From the IMG/VR virus record IMGVR_UViG_3300020477_000048, positions 1 to 46,639 of that record: 46,639 bases of DNA. One strand, 5' to 3'. The stretch is from a virus. Under the pieces are notes generated by a model, which was not told the origin of the DNA, searched no databases, and saw only the letters and a list, made by a program, of their open reading frames with translations. Each line of letters begins with the position of its first letter. Within the stretch, counting starts at the first letter, position 1. The position numbers and the translations under genes are program-made. Shown here one piece after another: positions 40,433-46,639 of this stretch.

Positions 40433-42246
40433 TGGCACGAGTGTCAAAGTCCGTACAAGAAATCAGAAAGATACTAGATGGTCGTGATACAATTGCTGCT
40501 TTTGTAGCAAATAAATATACAGCATATCGTAATAACCAGATACAATGGCGAAGCGATATGAAAGAATTACGTAATTATATTTTTCAAACCGATACAACTA
40601 AGACAAGTAATAGTAAATTACCGTGGAAGAATAAAACAAGTGTCCCTAAGATTTGCCAAATCAGGGATAATCTCCACGCAAACTACATGGCAGCTCTGTT
40701 CCCTCATGACGATTGGTTCAAGTGGGAAGCAGAAACACAAGACTCAGTTGACAGGGATACTGCTAGAGCTATAGAAGCTTATATAAAGCAGAAGATTAGA
40801 GAGTCTAATTTTAAAGATACAATCTCTGATCTAGTGCTCGATTATATTGATACGGGTAATTCATTTGCCGAAGTTATCTATGATCTTGAGCAACATGAGA
40901 CAACAGATGGGACAAGCTTTGTACCATATGTTGGCCCTAGAGTTCAACGGATATCACCATATGATATAGTCTTTGATCTGTCTGCCACCTCATTTAGAAA
41001 TGCTGGAAAACTGACAAGAACTCTTGTTAGCGTAGGGTCTTTACAGCAAGCCTCAGAAACAATTCCCGGCTATGAATGGGCTGTTGAAGCTGTTACTAAA
41101 GCTAAACATCTTCGTATGGAACTTTCACTATATGGTGACAGTGATTTAGATAAAGCGGAAGGGATAGATATAGATGGCTTTGGTTCATTACGTGAGTACT
41201 TAGGTTCTGGAATGGTAGAACTGTTAGAATATGAAGGTGATACATTTAATCCAGAAACTGGAGACTTACAAACTAATCGACGTATCATTGTAGCAGACCG
41301 TAGATTTGTAGTACTAGATGAGCCAATAGATTCATGGTTAGGTTATACAAATAAAGAACACGTAAGCTGGAGAAAGCGTCCAGATAATCTTTGGGGTATG
41401 GGACCACTAGCTAATCTAGTTGGTATGCAATATAGACTAGATCATTTAGAAAACCTAAAGGCTGATGTCTTTGACCAGATTGCTCATCCTATTGTAGTCG
41501 TAAGAGGAGTAGTAGAAGACTTTGAATGGGGGCCAGATGAGCGTATATATGCAGATATAGATTCTGATGTCTCAGTGTTACGTCCAGATTCCACAGCATT
41601 AAATGCTAACTTTGAGATGGACATTCTAATGCGTAACATGGAAGAGATGGCAGGTGCTCCCCGACAAGCTATGGGAATTAGAACTCCGGGGGAGAAGACA
41701 GCCTTTGAAGTGCAAGCCTTAGAAAATGCTGCTGGTAGAATCTTTCAACAAAAGATACAGCACTTTGAAGAACAATTTATTGAGCCATTACTAAATCAAT
41801 TTCTTGCATCAGCAAGACAACATGTTACAGCAATTGAACTAGTAAGAGTACAAGATGAAGATTTTGGATTGTCAGAATTTCTACGTGTATCACCAGAGAC
41901 ATTAGCAGCTAAAGGAAAACTCCGTCCCATAGGAGCACGGCATTTTGCAAGACAAGCACAGATAACCCAGAACTTGATGGGCTTTATTAATAGTGCTGCT
42001 TATGCAGATCAAGCAGTAGCAGCTCATATGTCAGGTAAACGTATTGCTGAATTGTTTGAGGAATCATTAGGATTAGGGAAGTATGATATTGTTCAGGATA
42101 ATATACGAGTTGCCGAACAGCAGGAAACTCAAGCACAGATTGCAATGGCAGAACAGAATGTGATGGAAGAAGTTACCGATAGAGAAGCTCTAACATCAGA
42201 ATCATTAATGGCACAAGAAAGTGCCTTACTAGAAGAGGAAATATAA
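40432..42246 (+). CDS. Portal protein (head-tail connector)
   Basis: 604 residues. Features of T7 gp8-type portals: KLPWKNKTSVPKICQIRDN near the N-terminus, PHDDWFKWE, a long central region with RPDNLWGMGPLANLVG and helical MEEMAGAPRQAMGIRTPGEK, then a Gln/Glu-rich C-terminal helix. Length agrees with podoviral connectors. Follows TerL and precedes capsid genes. Forms the 12-subunit ring through which DNA passes. Confidence 0.9.
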   Translation: MARVSKSVQEIRKILDGRDTIAAFVANKYTAYRNNQIQWRSDMKELRNYIFQTDTTKTSNSKLPWKNKTSVPKICQIRDNLHANYMAALFPHDDWFKWEAETQDSVDRDTARAIEAYIKQKIRESNFKDTISDLVLDYIDTGNSFAEVIYDLEQHETTDGTSFVPYVGPRVQRISPYDIVFDLSATSFRNAGKLTRTLVSVGSLQQASETIPGYEWAVEAVTKAKHLRMELSLYGDSDLDKAEGIDIDGFGSLREYLGSGMVELLEYEGDTFNPETGDLQTNRRIIVADRRFVVLDEPIDSWLGYTNKEHVSWRKRPDNLWGMGPLANLVGMQYRLDHLENLKADVFDQIAHPIVVVRGVVEDFEWGPDERIYADIDSDVSVLRPDSTALNANFEMDILMRNMEEMAGAPRQAMGIRTPGEKTAFEVQALENAAGRIFQQKIQHFEEQFIEPLLNQFLASARQHVTAIELVRVQDEDFGLSEFLRVSPETLAAKGKLRPIGARHFARQAQITQNLMGFINSAAYADQAVAAHMSGKRIAELFEESLGLGKYDIVQDNIRVAEQQETQAQIAMAEQNVMEEVTDREALTSESLMAQESALLEEEI

Positions 42247-42815
42247 TGTCCGTAAATGATAATCGCTTCCGAGGAATCCATGAGATGGAAGCAGACAAAT
42301 TTGATAGGTTCACTCGTGCTGTAACAACACTTGATTGGCACGAAAGAGCTGTACATGAAGGCTTTTTATTTACAGCTAGTTATGAAAATACAAGTCTATC
42401 TAATAACGGAAAGCTAGATATTCTAATAGAAACTCCTAGTAATGGACATCCTCATTTGGAATCTATAGACTATAGTACAGACGGTGGGCCAATCACACTA
42501 GAGATATTTGAAGCTCCTGTTGTGGCAAGTAAGGGAACAGAACTTACTGGAATTAATAGAAATAGATGTAGTGCTGTCTCTTCAGGGGTACTTATATATC
42601 ATTCACCTAGTATTACACATACTAATGTATCTCTAGTAAAAGCCCGTAGTCCTATTGCCGTGCGAGATACTTTTAATATAGGTGGTGAACTAGCTCTTCA
42701 TTGTGACCAATTATATCTGATACGGATTAAGAACGAGTCCGGCGGCTCTCGCCAAGTAGATGTACAAGTTACTTGGTGTGATATAGATTGGCAAAAAGTT
42801 GTATCTTGCGGGTGA
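42246..42815 (+). CDS. Capsid-module protein, 189 aa, unknown
   Basis: Starts MSVNDNRFRGIHEMEADKFD, then beta-rich (GKLDILIETP, GGPITLEIFEAPV, QVDVQVTWCDIDW). Overlaps the portal stop by one base. Position between portal and scaffold suggests a head-surface or connector accessory; strand-rich pattern suits a decoration or head-fibre protein. Not identified. Confidence 0.6.
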   Translation: MSVNDNRFRGIHEMEADKFDRFTRAVTTLDWHERAVHEGFLFTASYENTSLSNNGKLDILIETPSNGHPHLESIDYSTDGGPITLEIFEAPVVASKGTELTGINRNRCSAVSSGVLIYHSPSITHTNVSLVKARSPIAVRDTFNIGGELALHCDQLYLIRIKNESGGSRQVDVQVTWCDIDWQKVVSCG

Positions 42816-43084
42816 GCAAACAACGGAAGCTTGATTCTCGCTGGTTCAAAGAAGATTACGTAGCAGGAAACAAACAACAAACGTCCGAAAATAAGATAGC
42901 TTCAGAGAAAGCTATTCGGGCAGCAACCGTTAGCCATCGTAGGCTAACAAATATTTTAAAAGAGGAAGTACAGAAAACTTACTCTACAGAAGAGGACTTT
43001 GGCGATCCCGCTTGGGAGCGTAAAGTCATTGCTTCTGCATCTCGTAGGAAAACCCTCCTAGAGATAATTAATTTACTACCATAA
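42812..43084 (+). CDS. Small basic helical protein, 90 aa
   Basis: GTG at 42812 overlaps the previous stop as GTGA and gives MSKQRKLDSRWFKEDYVAGN; a TTG start 24 bases upstream is possible but less likely. Charged and helical throughout, with many Lys, Glu and Arg. It lies just before the scaffold gene. Function unknown; could be a scaffold partner or a regulator. Confidence 0.6.
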   Translation: MSKQRKLDSRWFKEDYVAGNKQQTSENKIASEKAIRAATVSHRRLTNILKEEVQKTYSTEEDFGDPAWERKVIASASRRKTLLEIINLLP

Positions 43085-43098
43085 AAGGAACATGACCA

Positions 43099-43827
43099 AT
43101 GTCCGATAATGAAACGGCTCCTGACCAAGGGGCAAATGTAGAAGGGAGCATCTTAGACGCTCTCGTTGGGGAAGGAAAAAAATATGCTAATCTAGAAGAG
43201 TTAGCCAAAGGTAAAGCGGAGGCTGATTCTTTTATAGATAAACTAAAGGATGAGAACTCTGATCTTCGCAAACAAGCAGAGGAGAAGACAACCATCATGG
43301 ATTTAATGGAAGCATTTAAAAGCCTGAACCAAGAACAGGAATCTAACTCAGAAAGTGTGACACCACTAGATGACGAGGTTCTTCAAGGGAAACTAGAACA
43401 GATGATTAAGGAGAGGGAAGCCCAGCGTACCAGCGAAGCTAACCGTACCGAGGCGAAGAAGTTAGTGTCAGAAAAACTGAACGGTGATGAAAAAGCTGTA
43501 GATTTATTTGTACAGCAAAAAGCTCTGCAACTAGGAATGGAAGCAGATAAGCTTTGGTCACTGAGCGAGGAATCGCCAGCAGGTTTTGCTCAGATCATAG
43601 GTTTGGAATCCCAGCCGATACAACAAGCTACACCAATGGCTCTACCACACCAAAATACTGAAGCTGTAAGTTCTGGCCCAAGTATGGAGGTTGACGGTTT
43701 TAAAACCAAAAACTGGTTCGATCAGCAAAGACGAGAAATGGGTAATAAGAAATTTATCAATGACTCGACTATACAAAGACGAATGATAGAGTCAAGGGAA
43801 AAGCTTGGAGATCGGTTTTATTCATAA
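43099..43827 (+). CDS. Scaffolding protein
   Basis: 242 residues, highly charged, Glu/Lys/Gln-rich with coiled-coil stretches (residues about 35-75 and 90-135) and a basic C-terminal segment (RREMGNKKFINDSTIQRR) as capsid-binding scaffolds often have. Located immediately upstream of the major capsid gene, the standard position in the T7 group. AAGGA precedes ATG. Chaperones procapsid assembly and leaves before DNA entry. Confidence 0.82.
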   Translation: MSDNETAPDQGANVEGSILDALVGEGKKYANLEELAKGKAEADSFIDKLKDENSDLRKQAEEKTTIMDLMEAFKSLNQEQESNSESVTPLDDEVLQGKLEQMIKEREAQRTSEANRTEAKKLVSEKLNGDEKAVDLFVQQKALQLGMEADKLWSLSEESPAGFAQIIGLESQPIQQATPMALPHQNTEAVSSGPSMEVDGFKTKNWFDQQRREMGNKKFINDSTIQRRMIESREKLGDRFYS

Positions 43828-43858
43828 ACTTTAATCTATATAGTTAGGAGAACTATCC

Positions 43859-44815
43859 ATGTCTATGACAACTGGAAATAGTACCGTACTAACACGTAGT
43901 GAAGTTTGGGCTTCTCAGTTAAAAGAGGTTCTGCAAGATGATTTGAGCGCACAAGGCTGGGTTAACTGGCTGAGTGAGTTTCCTGATGGGGATCAGTTTA
44001 CTGTTCCATCCATTGGCGAATCAACTTTGCGTGACTATGTTGAAGACACTGATGTTGTCTTTGATGCTCTTGATACTGGTGAGTTCACTTTCACAATTTC
44101 AAACTACGTAAGTGCTGGTCACTACATCACGGAAAAAGCCCGTCAAGACCTGTACTATGCTCAACAGCTAGAGTCTAAATTCGTGCCTTCACAGGCTCGT
44201 GCTCTAGGTGAACGCATGGAAACAGATATCTTGGCACTCGCTGCTGGTGGTGCTTCAGGTGGTCAAACGGCTGCAAATGCTAACCAGATCAATGGTGCGG
44301 ATCACCGCTTCATTGCTACTGGCACAAACGAAACCATGGTTGTTGCTGACTTCGCTAAAGCTCTTTATGGCTTGAAGACAGCTAACGTACCGGGATCGTC
44401 GCTTATTGCAATCGTTGACCCATCTGTTGAATACGCGATCAATACGATCACGAATATCACCAACATATCTAATAACCCCCGTTGGGAAGGTATCATTGAA
44501 TCTGGTATTGGTTCCGATATGACGTTCATTAAGAACATCTTCGGATTCGATGTCTATGTTTCAAACTACTTACCAACCGCTAACGAAAACATCGGCAGTC
44601 CAACTACTGCCGCTGGTAAGGCAAACATCTTCATGAGTGCTGCAAGTTCTGAGCTGCTACCATTTATGGGAGCCATGAGGCAGATGCCTAAAGTTGATGG
44701 TGAATACAACATTCACAAACAGCGTGAAGAGTATGTTACCACAGCCCGTTACGGTTTGAAAGTATACCGACCTGAAAACCTTGTTTGCGTTCTCGCAGAC
44801 ACTGACCAAGTATAA
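43859..44815 (+). CDS. Major capsid protein
   Basis: 318 residues, HK97-type by length and pattern: an N-arm, WVNWLSEFPDGDQFTVPSIG, a central helix with YYAQQLESKFVPSQARALGE, and the C-terminal REEYVTTARYGLKVYRPENL common in T7-group capsids of marine phages. AGGAG lies ten bases before ATG. Codon use is richer in C-ending codons than in the flanking genes, as expected for the most highly expressed protein. Confidence 0.9.
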   Translation: MSMTTGNSTVLTRSEVWASQLKEVLQDDLSAQGWVNWLSEFPDGDQFTVPSIGESTLRDYVEDTDVVFDALDTGEFTFTISNYVSAGHYITEKARQDLYYAQQLESKFVPSQARALGERMETDILALAAGGASGGQTAANANQINGADHRFIATGTNETMVVADFAKALYGLKTANVPGSSLIAIVDPSVEYAINTITNITNISNNPRWEGIIESGIGSDMTFIKNIFGFDVYVSNYLPTANENIGSPTTAAGKANIFMSAASSELLPFMGAMRQMPKVDGEYNIHKQREEYVTTARYGLKVYRPENLVCVLADTDQV

Positions 44816-44826
44816 GGAGAATAATC

Positions 44827-45321
44827 ATGGCTAGAAATGCAATATGGTCAAACTCCGATGGCTTGGCTGTCGGTTTTGGTACACGAACTGCTCTTACAAC
44901 TGGTTCAAATCGTGTCGCAGAAAATGGTATGTTAGAATCACTGTATCTGGTAATTAAAGCTACAGAGTTAACGGATGCTGTTTCTGCAACAACTGACCAA
45001 GTTATACATGCCCCCATTATACCAAATGGTGCAACCATTATGAGTGCTACACTAAATGTTACTACCGCCTTTACAACTAGCGCGTCAGGCACATTAGATA
45101 TTGGTGTATACGATAAGGATGGAGGTATTGTTGATGATGATGGTATTGATGCTGGCGTTGCCGCAGGTGCTCTCCTTCTTGGTGCAGAGATTGCTTGTGA
45201 CGGGGCAGATATTAATACTGTTGTTGCTACAACTGGAGGTGTAAAAATCTGTGCTTCTTATGACACAGGCGTTTTCACCGCAGGAGAAGGTATTCTTGAA
45301 GTTGTATACGCACCAGCATAG
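44827..45321 (+). CDS. Capsid decoration-like protein, 164 aa
   Basis: Beta-rich, Ala/Thr/Gly-rich (ATIMSATLNVTTAFTTSASG, TLDIGVYDKDGGIVDDDGID) with few charges except Asp, typical of capsid-stabilising or decoration proteins. Directly follows the major capsid gene after an AAGGAG site and precedes a strong hairpin. Role inferred. Confidence 0.65.
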   Translation: MARNAIWSNSDGLAVGFGTRTALTTGSNRVAENGMLESLYLVIKATELTDAVSATTDQVIHAPIIPNGATIMSATLNVTTAFTTSASGTLDIGVYDKDGGIVDDDGIDAGVAAGALLLGAEIACDGADINTVVATTGGVKICASYDTGVFTAGEGILEVVYAPA

Positions 45322-45353
45322 TATAAACCAAGTCATTCGTGACTAACTGGAAT

Positions 45354-45371
45354 CCCCTCCTTCGGGAGGGG
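45354..45371 (+). terminator. Stable UUCG hairpin after the capsid genes
   Basis: CCCCTCC, TTCG, GGAGGGG with no T-run after it. It stands where T7 has its Tphi terminator, between capsid and gp11-type genes. Without a U-tract it is more likely an mRNA 3'-end stabiliser or partial terminator that boosts capsid over tail expression. Confidence 0.6.
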
Positions 45372-45391
45372 AGACCTTAACGAGAAATATA

Positions 45392-46156
45392 ATGGCAAAA
45401 GATACCTTACTTAATATTATACAAGATATATTATCCGATGCAGATGGGGATGACGTTGGGACATACAATGAAACTGTAGAGTCTGAACAGCTTGCACGTA
45501 TTATACGCAATGAGTTCTTAGATATTGTAGATAACTATGATTTAGAGCACCATAAAACTATATCAAGATTAACAGCTACATCAGATAGTACACCTGCTCA
45601 AATGACTAGACCAGAAGGTTTCTATGATATTGAGTGGATTAAGTATGATAAACGTCTTACGTCAGGTGGTGCTCCAGAATATAAAACAATAAATTATTTA
45701 TCAGCAGATGAGTTTATAGAACTATCTGTAAATCTACGAGAGTCTGATAGTAATACTGTAGCAATGGCTGTTAATAGCCATTCCTTAAATATTAGAAATG
45801 ATAAACATCCAACATACTGGACATTTATAGACGGATATGATAATATCATATTTGATAGCTGGTTAGATTCATTAGATACAACATGTTTAGTAGCAGCTAA
45901 ATCTTTAGCTTATGGGAAACAACGTCCTACATTAACATTAGCTGATGGATCAATCCCTGATCTACCTCAGAACCAAATGCAGTTACTGAAGAATAGATCA
46001 CGGGCTATGTATTTTGATCTCTTTAAAGATGGTACAACTAAAGAGATAGATAAGAGAATGCGTAACTCTGAGATTAGAGCACAACGCATGAGGCATATCG
46101 CTGGTAAAGCTAGACGTAATAACCAGCGTAGAACTCCCGACTATGGGAGAAAATAA
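45392..46156 (+). CDS. Tail adaptor protein (T7 gp11 / tail tubular protein A-like)
   Basis: 254 residues. Begins MAKDTLLNIIQDILSDADGD with helical adaptor character, then EFLDIVDNYDLEHHKTISRL and a beta segment, ending in a basic tail (RRNNQRRTPDYGRK). Size is slightly larger than T7 gp11 (196 aa). Lies after capsid genes and shortly before the nozzle gene, as in all T7-group phages. Joins portal to nozzle. Confidence 0.78.
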   Translation: MAKDTLLNIIQDILSDADGDDVGTYNETVESEQLARIIRNEFLDIVDNYDLEHHKTISRLTATSDSTPAQMTRPEGFYDIEWIKYDKRLTSGGAPEYKTINYLSADEFIELSVNLRESDSNTVAMAVNSHSLNIRNDKHPTYWTFIDGYDNIIFDSWLDSLDTTCLVAAKSLAYGKQRPTLTLADGSIPDLPQNQMQLLKNRSRAMYFDLFKDGTTKEIDKRMRNSEIRAQRMRHIAGKARRNNQRRTPDYGRK

Positions 46157-46168
46157 AGGAGTCAGACC

Positions 46169-46540
46169 ATGACTGAAGAATATAATCTTGACCGAGAGAT
46201 TGCAGTAGAGAAAAACGTAGACCCCACAGGAAGAAAGTGGGAAATTGTTCACTTAAAAGGCTCTGCTTTATATGAGGCTAGACCTAATCCATATAGAGCT
46301 GATACCCAGATACCAGATGAATTTGCTGGTAAGTGGACTAAACATACTTTATTAAACGATCAAATTAATTTATATTTAAATAGAGTTTGGGATGCATCTG
46401 AGCTGGCTACTAAGAAGAATGCACGTAAAGCACATGCTTCTAAACAGTCTAAGCAAAAGAAAGCAACCAAGGACGAGATCAATGATCTCTCTGCTATCCC
46501 TGATAAAATTAAACGATCTCTTGGCGCACTAGTGGAGTAA
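46169..46540 (+). CDS. Conserved virion-module protein, 123 aa, complete copy
   Basis: Starts MTEEYNLDREIAVEKNVDPT behind AAGGAG. N-terminal half is mixed with aromatic residues (WEIVHLKGSALYEARPNPYR), C-terminal half is Lys/Ala/Gln-rich and helical. The same gene, minus 19 codons, begins this contig. Lies between adaptor and nozzle genes. Homologues of this type accompany gp11-gp12 pairs in marine podoviruses as far as I recall; function not known. Confidence 0.75.
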   Translation: MTEEYNLDREIAVEKNVDPTGRKWEIVHLKGSALYEARPNPYRADTQIPDEFAGKWTKHTLLNDQINLYLNRVWDASELATKKNARKAHASKQSKQKKATKDEINDLSAIPDKIKRSLGALVE

Positions 46541-46546
46541 ATTATT

Positions 46547-46618
46547 ATGCCGAAAGGAAAAGGAACCTACGGAAAAAAACGAGGCAGACCCCCTGCAAAG
46601 AAACGTAGGAAGAAATAA
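46547..46618 (+). CDS. Small very basic peptide, 23 aa (second copy)
   Basis: Same 23-residue protein as at 322-393, differing by one silent base. It ends in TAATG at the start of the nozzle gene. Confidence 0.7.
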   Translation: MPKGKGTYGKKRGRPPAKKRRKK

Positions 46619-46639
46619 TGCCTGAAATCCAGCGGGAAC
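46618..46639 (+). CDS. Tail nozzle protein, 5' end only
   Basis: The first seven codons (MPEIQRE) of the gene that is complete at 393-3938; cut by the window edge. Confidence 0.85.

Larger units (their letters stand above)
46226..46639. repeat. Terminal redundancy of the contig, right copy
   Basis: Partner of bases 1-414 at a constant offset of 46225 with 11 substitutions and no indels. Unit genome length is therefore about 46225 bases. Confidence 0.95.

Noticed and set aside
1-46639. T7-type RNA polymerase, integrase, repressor, tRNA or CRISPR array
   Set aside because: I looked for polymerase and recombinase motifs, tRNA T-arm sequences and regularly spaced repeats and found none. The only phased repeats are short, contiguous operator-like units at 28911-28950 and the DnaA boxes.

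Overview
The window is one essentially complete genome of a lytic, short-tailed (podovirus-type) tailed phage, about 46.2 kb per unit length. The contig runs slightly past a full circle: bases 1-414 return at 46226-46639 without indels but with 11 mismatches. The ends therefore overlap like a circularly permuted or terminally redundant genome whose two ends came from slightly different co-occurring strains. I see no integrase, lysogeny repressor, tRNA, rRNA or CRISPR array. The gene set (T7-like virion module, PolA polymerase, DnaB-type helicase, separate primase, endonuclease I, B12-dependent ribonucleotide reductase, CobS/CobT-like pair, no T7-type RNA polymerase) resembles the marine SIO1/VpV262/cobavirus group (Zobellviridae). 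That assignment is inference from gene content. A sigma factor very close to gammaproteobacterial RpoE and perfect E. coli-type DnaA boxes suggest a gammaproteobacterial host.

Layout. (1) 31.06-46.6 kb continuing into 0-13.4 kb, plus strand: one late module in the order small terminase, tail-spike/fibre genes (one a 1586-residue protein built from an internal duplication), large terminase, portal, scaffold, major capsid, decoration-like protein, tail adaptor (gp11-like), tail nozzle (gp12-like), three internal virion/ejection proteins, then a lysis cassette (GH24-like lysozyme, M15 peptidase, two small membrane proteins, GTA-type holin). (2) 13.4-28.3 kb, minus strand: early/middle operons with short regulatory-size genes first, then a lipoprotein coupled to an RpoE-like ECF sigma factor, a CobS-like AAA+ ATPase with a CobT-like VWA protein, and the replication, recombination and nucleotide genes. 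Most genes overlap by 1-8 nt (TAATG, ATGA, GTGA), indicating translational coupling. (3) 28.3-31.06 kb: a control region with a divergent promoter region, phased 10-bp repeats, four clear Rho-independent-type terminators, five small accessory genes and a roughly 900-nt non-coding segment. That segment holds a cluster of DnaA boxes (likely replication origin), hairpins, a 20-bp palindrome and a sigma-E-type promoter reading into the late genes.

How it may work (inference). Host sigma-70 RNA polymerase transcribes leftward and rightward early genes from 28.2-29.0 kb. The leftward operon makes the RpoE-like sigma factor and the replication proteins. The sigma factor then redirects host polymerase to the sigma-E-like promoter at 30883-30910, the only well-matched one I found, which fires the long late operon. 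This would be a sigma switch in place of the T7 RNA polymerase. Replication probably starts in the DnaA-box cluster just upstream of that promoter.
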